Assembly (NCBI GenBank): GCA_015698045.1
Contig: BLAL01000274.1
Coordinates: 1,550,001 to 1,614,000 of the forward strand
Length of the DNA stretch: 64,000 bases
Origin: Rhizophagus clarus
Lineage: Eukaryota > Glomeromycota > Glomeromycetes > Glomerales > Glomeraceae
Reading direction: 5' to 3'
The notes beneath the pieces are model-generated. The model was not told the origin of the DNA, did no database searches, and saw only the letters and a program-made list of their open reading frames with translations. Below, one piece after another: positions 36,501 to 46,807 of the stretch. Numbering within the stretch: the first letter of the stretch is position 1; each line of letters begins with the position of its first letter. The translations under genes and the position numbers were made by a program.

Positions 36501-38498
36501 TAAAGAAATTAGTTAGTTTAAATCATATGTAAATATTATATAAATATGTAATAATAGAATTAAATAAATAACTTACACCCTATATTATTAAATAATTTTT
36601 TAAATAAAGAAATTAGTTAGTTTAAATTATATGTAAATATTATATAAATATGTAATAATAGAATACGACTTACCATCTAAAATAAATTACCAAATAATTT
36701 TTTAAATAAAGAAATTAGTTAGTTTAAATTATATGTAAATATTATATAAATATGTAATAATAGAATTAAATAAATAACTTACCCCCTATATTATTAAATA
36801 ATTTTTTAAATAAAGAAATTAGTTAGTTTGAATTATATGTAAATATTTAATAATAGAATTAAATAAATAACTTACACCCTATATTATTAAATAATTTTTT
36901 AAATAAAGAAATTAGTTAGTTTAAATTATATGTAAATATTATATAAATATGTAATAATAGAATTAAATAAATAACTTACTCCCTATATTATTAAATAATT
37001 TTTTAAATAAAGAAATTAGTTAGTTTAAATTATATGTAAATATTATATAAATATGTAATAATAGAATTAAATAAATAACTTATAACTTACGATCTAAAAT
37101 AAATTACCAAATAATTTTTTAAATAAAGAAATTAGTTAGTTTGAATTATATGTAAATATTATATAAATATGTAATAATAGAATTAAATAAATAACTTACA
37201 CCCTATATTATTAAATAATTTTTTAAATAAAGAAATTAGTTAGTTTAAATTATATGTAAATATTATATAAATATGTAATAATAGAATTAAATAAATAACT
37301 TACTCCCTATATTATTAAATAATTTTTTAAATAAAGAAATTAGTTAGTTTAAATTATATGTAAATATTATATAAATATGTAATAATAGAATTAAATAAAT
37401 AACTTATAACTTACGATCTAAAATAAATTACCAAATAATTTTTTAAATAAAGAAATTAGTTAGTTTAAATTATATGTAAATATTATATAAATATGTAATA
37501 ATAGAATTAAATAAATAACTTACTCCCTATATTATTAAATAATTTTTTAAATAAAGAAATTAGTTAGTTTAAATTATATGTAAATATTATATAAATTGTA
37601 ATAATAGAATTAAATAAATAACTTATAACTTACGATCTAAAATAAATTACCAAATAATTTTTTAAATAAAGAAATTAGTTAGTTTAAATTATATGTAAAT
37701 ATTATATAAATATGTAATAATAGAATACGACTTACCATCTAAAATAAATTACCAAATAATTTTTTAAATAAAGAAATTAGTTAGTTTAAATTATATGTAA
37801 ATATTATATAAATATGTAATAATAGAATTAAATAAATAACTTACTCCCTATATTATTAAATAATTTTTTAAATAAAGAAATTAGTTAGTTTAAATTATAT
37901 GTAAATATATAAATATATAATAATAGAATTAAATAAATAACTTACTCCCTATATTATTAAATAATTTTTTTTAAATAAAGAACTTAGTTAATTAAAACAA
38001 TAAATAATAGAAGTATAGATAACATATAACTTACACCCTATAATATGTATTATTTGTTAATTAATTAGATGCAAATATTATTACAAAAGTATATACTGTA
38101 GGTTTAATAAATTAAATAACACGTACAATCTAATCATTCATTTAAGTAAAGAATATAATTAGTTTAAATTCATGTAAATATTATATGTATAATTAAATAT
38201 TGTAACTTACCATCTATGATAATATTAATTATTAACTTACGAGCTAAATTATTTAAATTGTATGTGAATAATACAGTAGTATATTAATAATAATAATATT
38301 TAAATTATTTTCAATAATTTTGATTTAATAATTAAGTTTAGTATGTTTTACCTTTGGATTCCTTGACACTACTTAAAGCTAATTTTATTAATATTGGCAA
38401 ATTTGGTTTAAAAATTTTTGAATAATTCTAACATTCTATTAAATAATTATGCTATATATTTTACCTTTACTATTATTATTATCATTGTTGTAAGCCAT
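33563..38498 (-). CDS. Protein kinase with predicted 3-nt microexon array in its 5' half
   Basis: Main exons in gene order: 38498-38465 (ATG; MAYNNDNNNSK + 1 nt), 38378-38352 (27 nt), a chain of tiny exons between 38243 and 34920, 34839-34608, then 34520 onward. The kinase starts after EFGNSENEILDKF: WIPYNQF, Gly-loop LDKGGFGTIYKA, Lys in VALKCL, HCDLHDGNIL (Cys in place of Arg of HRD), DLG in place of DFG, IPFMAPEV, SDIYSFSMIMWEF, CWNEDSLKRPSA. DLG and MAPE are common in related Glomeromycotina kinases (recollection). The 3' end is ambiguous: the frame stops at 33654, but TCAG|GTATGT at 33662/33661 with an acceptor at 33586 would give a last exon 33585-33563 ending DIKPDKN. With all tiny exons and the 33654 stop the model is 1,248 nt, exactly 416 codons. 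Likely a cytosolic signalling kinase; substrate unknown. Confidence 0.85.
34915..38245 (-). repeat. Tandem intron-like repeat array with 29 candidate microexons
   Basis: In gene orientation each complete unit reads GTAAG, AT-rich body, AAACTAACTAATTTC (branch-like), ...TAG; then a tiny exon; then GTAAG again. Tiny exons (plus-strand positions, transcript sequence): 38241-43 CTC, 38211-13 ATG, 38127-29 ATT, 38035 GGT, 37946 GGA, 37855 GGA, 37736 ATG, 37634 ATC, 37524 GGA, 37415 ATC, 37304 GGA, 37200 GGT, 37091 ATC, 36980 GGA, 36876 GGT, 36783 GGG, 36674 ATG, 36577 GGT, 36473 CAT, 36369 GGT, 36260 ATC, 36082 ATG, 35995 GGT, 35881 GGA, 35772 ATC, 35594 TTG, 35107-12 ATTCTT, 35007 TTG, 34920 A. 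Most intervening introns are 80-116 nt. Two units (near 35690 and 36180) have lost the splice region. CTC and the next ATG are only 27 nt apart, so both cannot be used. The core array 35562-37980 is highly homogeneous; both ends are diverged but keep the same spacing. Confidence 0.85.
35217..35537. mobile_element. Possible miniature element inside the intron array
   Basis: TGTAACAACC starts it and GGTTGTTACA ends it (10-bp inverted ends). The interior is unrelated to the array and less AT-rich, with two copies of a AAATTTCCTTTTTTGGAT block. The array unit resumes on the right. No clear target duplication was found. A minus-strand frame of 91 codons inside shows no known motif. Confidence 0.45.
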
Positions 38499-40111
38499 TA
38501 CTATATAATTGCATCAAATTTCTTCTTAAAAAAATAAAATTTCTTATTAAACACCGTTTTTTAGGCACAATATTTATGCAAAATGCAATTAGGTTGATCA
38601 ATCACTGCATGTATGACGCCTCACTATGATGAATGCAACCAAAAAATCATAATAGAGAAAATAATTACTAAAAGTAGTTAAGCAGGTGTAACTTTGGCTG
38701 ATAAATTAAATGTTTTTTATACATAACTGGCACAATTTCACTACCACGCTTTGACTTTATGACCAATAAAAAAAATAAAAAAAAATAAAAATAATTGTTT
38801 TACTTGCTAGATTCCCACGCCCAGAGAAAAATGAAAATGGCCTAAAAATAATAATAAACGAACAATTATTAATGCTAATGTTTGCTAAGGTAAAAAAAGA
38901 AAAATATTTTTTTTTACTTCTAGGCTTCATATACTCAGATGGACTTAAGGAGATGGCCTAAAAAAGAGACAAATTATGATAATACCTAGTATTAATAATG
39001 TTTATTAAATTAAAATTTTTTTAAGTTAATGTTAACATAAAAGAAATTAATAATTAAACAACTAAACAACTAGAAATGTTGTTTATTAAACTGAGATAAA
39101 GAGAAGTTTTTTAGAGAAGTTTTTCTTTCTCACTAGAAAAACTTTTAGCTTTTTCACTTTATCACTACATTTTCATGTCCAAAGATGCAAAAAAAAGGAA
39201 AAAACAAACAATTAGTAATGAACTTTACTAAAGTGAAGAAAAAATAACTATCATAATAGAAGAGTCTACTCAATAAAAAAATGTAAATTGTTAATTTAAT
39301 CATTTTTTTTTAAAAAAAATATAGCAGTTTTATTGGTAAAATATTTCATATATACAAAAATATACAAAAAATTATAAAAATAAAATGGATAAAATTGAAT
39401 TGTCCAAATAAATCATAAAAAAAACAGTATATATTAAAAAATAAAAATAGAATTAATCAAGGAGTAATCATGTCCTAAAATTAAAAAATAATCATGTTCC
39501 AAAGACCTAAAACATGAATCAAGAATAATTATATCAAAGAAAAATCACATTCCGAAAATATAAAACATGAAAATTAAAGAGTAGTTATATTTCAAAAATC
39601 TAAACATGATAATGTAAATTAACAAAATTGTCCATTAGAAAAAAATAAATTAATTTGTTAACAGGAAATAAAGAAAAAACAAAGTGCATATCCAAATATA
39701 AAGAAGAATTAAAAATAGCATCAAAAAACAAATCACATCCCTATTTCTAAAAAAGAGAGAAGAAACATTAATATTGTTCTTAGATTAAAGACAAAACCAT
39801 GAAAATAAAATATAAAAACTAATACTTTGCAATTTAAAGTCCAAATTAAAGCACAAAGCTGTTTCTAAAAAGGGGAGAAAAAGAACGTTAGTAACGTTCC
39901 CAAATTAAAAACACGTTAAAAATAACAATATAAAGATACTTTCTTGCAATTTAACATTTAGGTCGAAGTCCAAAGCCATTCTTAAAAAATAAGCTAAATA
40001 AAAAAATGGTAAATAAAATAAACTGTATAAAATCATAATCATAAATGACCTTATTTATTTATTTATTTATTTATTGATAATGACATAACGCATAATATAG
40101 TTGAAATTACA
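38499..40111. other. AT-rich intergenic DNA, 5' flank of the kinase
   Basis: No gene. A (TTTA)n microsatellite lies at about 40049-40076, just before the left breakpoint of the segmental duplication. Confidence 0.5.
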
Positions 40112-40839
40112 AAATACTATCTATACATGAGACGCGAAGTACCTGAAAAAGATTCAAAAAAAGCTATATATTGGCTCCAAAAAGTGGCAGAAAACGGATC
40201 TGAATTTGCATATGATAACTTAGCTAGTATGTGTTATGAATTGGGAATAGTACAGATGTAATGTTGATAAAATTAAAGCATTTGAATTATATGAAAAATC
40301 AACTGAAAAGGGATTTATCAATGCAAAATTTCATCTCGGATATTGCTATATAAATGGAATTGGGACAAAAATAAATAAGCAAAAAGGGTTTGAATTATTT
40401 AATGAAGCAGCTGATAAAGGAAATATTAATGTACTAAAATATCAAAAATCAAGGAGAATTAATAGTAAAGGATTTGAATGAAATTAACTATTGGTATCAA
40501 AGATCTGCAGAAAATGACAATAAAATAGCATTATATAAATTAGGAGAAATGTATGAATTAGAAAAAGGGCTTATTAAGGATGAGGTTAAAGTATTTGATT
40601 ATTATAGACAAGCAGCTGAAAAAGGATGTATAAATGTAAAATATAAAGTTGGAAATTATTTTTTTGATGGAATTATAGTTGATGTTAATAAAGAAAAAGC
40701 ATACAATTTATATAGAGAAGCAGCTGAAGGAGGAAATTGTGATGCAAAAAATTGTCTTGCATTATTTTATAAACAAGATGAAGGGTGCTTGGATTATAAT
40801 GAACGTTTAGAGGGTAAAGAAAATCTAAAAATTTTATAA
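40112..40839 (+). pseudogene. Broken C-terminal copy of the kinase-SLR gene
   Basis: Homologous to 19319-20046. It begins mid-repeat (YMRREVPEKDSKKAIYWLQK) with no start codon or kinase part. A frameshift occurs near 40250 (GGGAATAGTACAGATGTAATG against GGAATAGGTACGGATATT in the intact gene) and another near 40445, after which a 121-codon frame (40474-40839) ends with the same [16 protein letters not shown]-terminus. Divergence is well above that of the internal duplications, so it is older. Confidence 0.88.
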
Positions 40840-41505
40840 TTTAATGAGAACCTATTAAATATGATTTAATTATTTTTGTCATCCTTTTAAAGTACTACAT
40901 ACTTTCAAATTTACATTATAAAGATTAAAAATATTTATTTGATTCATACTATCATATTTAAACTTTTATTTTTGTTTTTTTATTTTTGTTTTTTTTTAGT
41001 ATTGTATTTATTTTTTAATGTAACGATACTTTTATACTTTATTTTTTACTTGCTTGAATTTCTCTCTTCGTGTCTTGAAGAAAAAAAAAAATTATTTTTT
41101 TAATGGTTTTTAGATATTAAATTGCATTAACTATAAAAACATTGTTTCTAAAATTCGTAGAGCACTCGGTAATTGATGTAATAAAAAATTTACTTTTGAT
41201 ATTAAAGTAACAGTTCTAAAAACAAAAGTCGATAAACAATATTTCAGGTTCAGTTATAGCTAAAAGACGCCTTCACAAAGTCGTGATTAAAAATTAACTC
41301 TTTCGATCCTGTACACAGAAATTTACTCTTTTTATCACCGATTTTAGAATTATGTTGTCAATGTGAATTATTGATAAAGTACAGTCAAAGAATGGGAAAT
41401 TTGCCCTGTAATCGTCTTGTAATTATAATTGATCGTGACATACACAGAATTCTGAAACTGCAATAAACTCTAAATTTAAGGTTATTTTTACGGTCGTGTA
41501 ACATG
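40840..41505 (+). repeat. Duplicated 3' flank, copy 2
   Basis: Non-coding continuation of the segmental duplication (partner 20047-20695), with several small insertions. After 41505 the two loci are unrelated. Confidence 0.85.
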
Positions 41506-42971
41506 TACGTATGTGTAGTGTCACGTGACCATATATAAAACTTATTGCCAATCAGGCTAAGGCGAAACCAGGATGTTTATATAGTAAATATTTATTCGCA
41601 TCTAGATTGAGTTTTAATTGTTCAAAAAAATTTCTTCAAATATTATCAGTCTGAGGTTAAAACTTAATGAGAAATTATAACAATAATGAAATGAGTTGAT
41701 TTTATTTTTTATATTCACTTTGATAACAAAAGAGAATAGTGCATGCATATATTAATTACTTGCTTTTTGGTAATTTAAAAAAAAAGGTTTAATTATTTTT
41801 CCCCGAAAATGCATAACAGATAACATAACTTTAACACTTTAAGCAAAATATCAATGTAGATATCATTTTCATTCAAAAGCCAGAAATTAATAAAAACATG
41901 AATTTGATATTATATTTTTTACTAGATATCCCTTTCTTAATTAAGGGAATGGTCATGAGATCATAATATTTGTAAAGTTCGTTAAAAAAAGATTATCTGT
42001 TATAGTTTATAGTTTTAGCAACACCAATCATGCACATAAAGTAATGTAAATATAGTTTGACTATGTATGTGTTCTATTAACTATGAAATAAAAACCATGT
42101 ACAGTACAATATATTTTGCCGCATTAAACATGTGAAAAACATCTTATAGAACGAAAATTAGAATTATTTATCCATTAAGAACATAATGTATATAAAACGT
42201 AATTAGAAGACAAATAGAATAATTAGAAGAAATAAATAAACATCCCTGCACCATTAATACCAATACATGCAAGTTACCCGATTTTTTTTTGAGCAAACAA
42301 TGAAAAAATTGACTCATAAAGAAAAAAAATAAAGATATCATACAACAATACGATCTACAGTTACTATTGTAAATTTTATCCATTATTCAATGTTTTTCAA
42401 TGATAAGGAAAAGATATTTATTGTGTGACTGTGCACAAACAAATGATGTCATTTTATCGAATTCGGGCAATTGTGAACATGTTTTGCTCCTATATTAGAT
42501 TCTGCTATTATTTGACAAATTAACCGGATTAACCGGGAAAATAATATTTCATTTTATCGAAAATTCTAATACTTCGAGACATGATTTCATATATGATAAG
42601 ATAATTGATTTACGGACAAAAGATAATTTTACTTGTTCTTGTTTGTGTTTGTGAAAATAAAGAACATATATATCTAACAATGTAAAAAATTGCTTGTGTT
42701 TGTGTTTGTGAAAATAAAGAACGAAATAAAAACAATAAAAATAATACGAAAAATATAGAACTTCTCGAAAAAATAAGGATGTAAAGAAATAATTTCTTAA
42801 ATATATAATTATGAAAAATATAAAACTTATTGAAAAAATATGCATAGAAAGTAATTTTCTTAAATTCTTAATTTACTATATAATAGTAATAATGTAGAAA
42901 TTATTGTAAAATGAATAAGTATAAAGAGTAAATAACTCTTAAATTCTTAATTTACGACAATATTGAATTGT
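41506..42971. other. AT-rich intergenic DNA
   Basis: No gene supported. A short direct duplication (TTTGTGTTTGTGAAAATAAA at ~42643 and ~42697) is the only structure seen. Confidence 0.45.
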
Positions 42972-43259
42972 TTAATTAATTTGATTACATAAATCAATAT
43001 AACCCTCCCTATTATCTCGATTAGTGGCTTTCCACAACTCTCCTGCGACCCTATTAATGGCTATGGTACTATGTTCACTCGTTCGACATATGATAAAAAG
43101 TTTAAATAAACCATAGCCGGTTATGCGTCGTTTCCCTCGAGAAGTTCTTCGTTTAAATCGTGTGGTTATGCTTCTAGGAATAGTGTTTGGAGGTGGAAAC
43201 AGAGGAGGACCATTTGCAATTTCTTGATTGATTGCTTCAACTTCTTCATTAATATTCAT
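42972..43259 (-). CDS. Small HMG-box-like protein, 95 aa
   Basis: A single exon starts MNINEEVEAINQEIANGPPL. A Pro-rich then very basic segment (PPPNTIPRSITTRFKRRTSR) precedes a region that fits the later helices of an HMG box: GYGLFKLFIICR, then INRVAGELWKATNRDNREGY. Compare the usual pattern of an F.L/YR helix, then I..(A/S)...W....E.K..Y. Glomeromycotina genomes carry many MATA-HMG-like genes, and several are short like this (family knowledge). If correct, it is a nuclear DNA-binding protein. The first helix is poorly conserved, so the assignment is tentative. Low-complexity T/A tracts lie upstream at 43317-43470. Confidence 0.55.
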   Translation of the reverse strand: MNINEEVEAINQEIANGPPLFPPPNTIPRSITTRFKRRTSRGKRRITGYGLFKLFIICRTSEHSTIAINRVAGELWKATNRDNREGYIDLCNQIN

Positions 43260-45026
43260 ATCGAAAATTTCCTTATATAACTTGAAATCTTTGGTATAAT
43301 ATAGTAAGAAGAAAGATTTTTTTTATTTTTTTGTATTATATATTTTTTTTGTGTTTTTTTTTTTTTTTTCTTTTTTAAAAAAAAATATATATACACAATT
43401 TTTACACCTATATAATTTTTTTCTAGCTTTTTTCTTTTTTATTTTTTATTTTTTTTTTTAACGCATAATAAAGTTTTCATTTTCAAAGAATTCTGATCAT
43501 ATTTATACAAAATTATTTGCAATTTATATGCTTTGCATCCGTGTAGTAGTTAACTCCTAATTATCAGTACAATAAAAGCATTAATATTAGCATTATTATT
43601 ATGCATAATAATCAAGAAACAAAACTTGATAATTAAAAATTTATGATATCAAAATGTATGTAAGCACAATATCATAAATCTAAGAGTTTGTCTACTTTAC
43701 AAGTTTTAACTTGTTCGGCTTTTCCTGTTAATTTGGACATGTAAATATGAACGCGTAATTTCAATTAAAATTACTTTATTCAAACATATTTATGGCGTCG
43801 TAATGTTGAAAAAAAAAAAAAAATTTTAGCCTATCAATAATCAAATTTCGTGTGCGACTGATTTTAAGGAGTTTTTTTTTTTTTAAAAAAAAAAATTGTA
43901 TTAAGAAATTTGGAAATTTTAAATTTACTTAAAAATATTTTTTATCCGAATGTTTGTTATACCTGCTACATAATCGGCCAAAATCTAATTTTTTGAGATC
44001 AATTATAGGGGAAAACACAGAATATAAATTGCTTTTTTTAGAAACAGTTTTTTTTAGATCGATATAGGTTACATAACTATAGACTGATTCATCGATGGCT
44101 AATTTAGATATATTCTAACCATAATAGTATAATTAATTAATAATCAAATAATACATCTTAACAAGAGAATTTATTTCCTATTCAATCATAAAAAAAGAAA
44201 CAAAATTCGGTGCAATTTTTAAAGATTAAATTATGTTCAATTTTTAATTTCTAGTTAGTAATTCATTACAACTTAATTAATTTTTTGAAATTTATTATAT
44301 AATTTGATAATATTTACAAAATGGAAAAAACTTGAATTAGGGTAAAGTATTAGGGTACAGAAAGGATCATAAAGGAAAGAGTGAACCTATGTACTAATCC
44401 TTTATTCTAGCCATACTGGCCTCATAAAAAAACAGAGAAGTTCAGAAATTTCAGCGAGAATATTTCGGGTACGATATCCAAAATGTCCGGATAATGTACC
44501 GAAATGTGAAGATTTTCTACCAACTGGATAGTGATGACAAGTTCTAGACACGTTTCGGAATTACTTTTCCATAAGAAAGTAATCAAGATATCATACATAT
44601 CATAATTGTTGGCACGTACAGTAAGAATGAGGATAAAATGTAGTAATTTAATACTAATTTAATACTAATTTAATTCAAACCAGTAGCTGGTAGTAGATCA
44701 TCTATCGGATAATATTGGTTAATATTTATTAACAATATTTTTTTTTTTATCATATTATATATTTATGACTATTTACAAATAAAATACGTATTACCAAAAA
44801 AAAAAAAAAATTTCATAGGTGTTTGATTTGTACCACAATTGTGGATAGTTTTATTTTTAATCATTCTTGTCTTACTGTACAAACCTTGTTGATCTATTTG
44901 ATACAAAAAATATGGAGGTATATTTCACAAATATATTCTTACAAGGACAATTATATACTGTGAACCGGAAACCGTTATACCTATAATGTGATTTTATTGG
45001 CTGTAGATTACGTGGTGGACAGAGAA
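43260..45026. other. AT-rich intergenic DNA
   Basis: Homopolymer-rich tracts (43317-43470, 43808-43900, 44800-44812) and no supportable gene. Confidence 0.45.
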
Positions 45027-45034
45027 AATTGCGC

Positions 45035-45707
45035 TAATGTTGCGGGCGAAACTGTTTTGTGATTGGCGAAACGTTTCGCCTTTTGAAGTCAAAATCCGAA
45101 ACTTGGCCCAAACCTCCGTAACCTGCCTAAACTTCCGTAACCTCCGTAACCTTAAATTTCAAATTACTTAGTGTCCGAAATTTGCCCAAACCTAATTTTA
45201 TGTTGTTACTGTGTATTTTATTGTCTTAAAATTGAAATAATTTATTCTATATAAATTTTATAATAGTGCGCTATATATAAAATTAATAGATCGTAAATTT
45301 TTATGTCACTTTCATTTTCCGTTGCATTGTTAATATCAATATATTCTTTTTATACACTAACTGCCATTTCAATAATTTCATCTAGATTTTTAATAAACCT
45401 CTGCATCTAGGTTTAGTATCCCCTTGCATTATCAATATTCTTCTTCCATAGCTTAATAAAATCGTTATCTAAATTCAAATGTAAAAACCTTTTCTCAGCT
45501 CAATTGCGTGCTGACTGCGCGTATACAGTATATAAAGTATATAAAAAATTTGCCCAATCATCTCCTTTTTAGATTACGGAGGTTACGGAAGTTACGGAGG
45601 TTTCGGAGGTTTCGGAAGTTTCGGATTTTACACCTGTGGCGAAACTAGTTTCGCCCAGTTTCGGAGGTTTCGCCTATGGGCAGGTTTCGATTTCGCCCGC
45701 AACATTA
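45035..45707. mobile_element. hAT-like miniature element, 673 bp
   Basis: Left end TAATGTTGCGGGCGAAAC, right end (reverse complement) TAATGTTGCGGGCGAAAT, both fitting YARNG. Flanks AATTGCGC (45027-45034) and ACTTGCGC (45708-45715) match in 7 of 8 positions. Clusters of TTTCGGAGGTT / ACTTCCGTAACC blocks sit inside both ends. No coding capacity. Confidence 0.85.
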
Positions 45708-45715
45708 ACTTGCGC

Positions 45716-46578
45716 CGATAACAAAATTTTGTAGGTTTAATGAAACAAACCATACTTATTTAAGAAAATATGCAAAGTAATAAAAATGCTATTTGTCATA
45801 ATCGGCATACAATAAATCCCACATTCTAGGAGGATGTATAGAAAAGTAAACCTATTAGTTCATATGATAAAACTTCAATTTCTTAATATTATATTTAATA
45901 TATATCGAATAGTTTCGGATACTTTTGCAGTGGTAAATGAAATATAATATACACAAATGATGCAATCTACTTTATTTTATAAATAAAAACTTTTAAAAAA
46001 GCATTTCAATAATAAAAAAATTCGGTTATTTTACAGTATATGGTATTCTAACATTTCGAATTATACAATTGAAGCTATCCTATTGGCACACAATATTTCT
46101 TTTTTTGAATCTATCCGTACTGCGCGGGCGTATATTCCGGGGTTGTTATACTTATTCGTTTGTTTGTTGTTTTTAGATTGTTAAACAATCAAATAGGGGA
46201 AATTTGAATGATTGATTGACCAAAATTAGTAAATCACTTTGAAAAAAAAGTAATTATAGACAACAATTAAAAATAAATGATCTTATAAGCTTGAATAGAA
46301 ATTTTTTTTTTTTTGACGAAATTATATACTTTATATTAACACTATGTTCACTAAGTACACAATTTCTAAATAAAGTATCATACTTGAAGGTGATCACAAG
46401 TCATAGCCCTTGTATGGTACAAGAAATAAGTATTGTCCATCAATTTGAATCCGAACCAAAGGATATAAATAATTTCAAATTAAAAGAATCCTTCCTTCGA
46501 TTTTTCATTATAAATCTTATTTTACATACTTTTTTGAAAAAAAGAATTTACTTTTATTTATTAATATATGTATTAATT
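45716..46578. other. AT-rich intergenic DNA
   Basis: No gene. It leads into the decayed kinase-SLR gene; a frame from 46291 merges into that gene's first exon by chance. Confidence 0.4.
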
Positions 46579-46807
46579 ATGACAGAAGATACAAAAAACG
46601 AAACCAGCAATTCATATATTGGTTGGTTAGAAGATGCGAATATAAAGGGTTTGAAAATAAGAACACGATTAGGATAGTGTATTTGGGAGAGTCTTTCGTG
46701 TCAATTATAAATATCTTTATGAATTGTTTGCTTTGAAATCGTTTAACGATAATAAATATCACTATCATTAAATAAATTGTTAATGAGATAAAATATATAG
46801 TATATAA

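Noticed and set aside
35562..37980. CRISPR-like regular repeat spacing
   Set aside because: Repeats are ~90-115 bp, cover the whole unit with no unique spacers, and sit in a eukaryotic kinase gene; the regular element is a splice-site pair.
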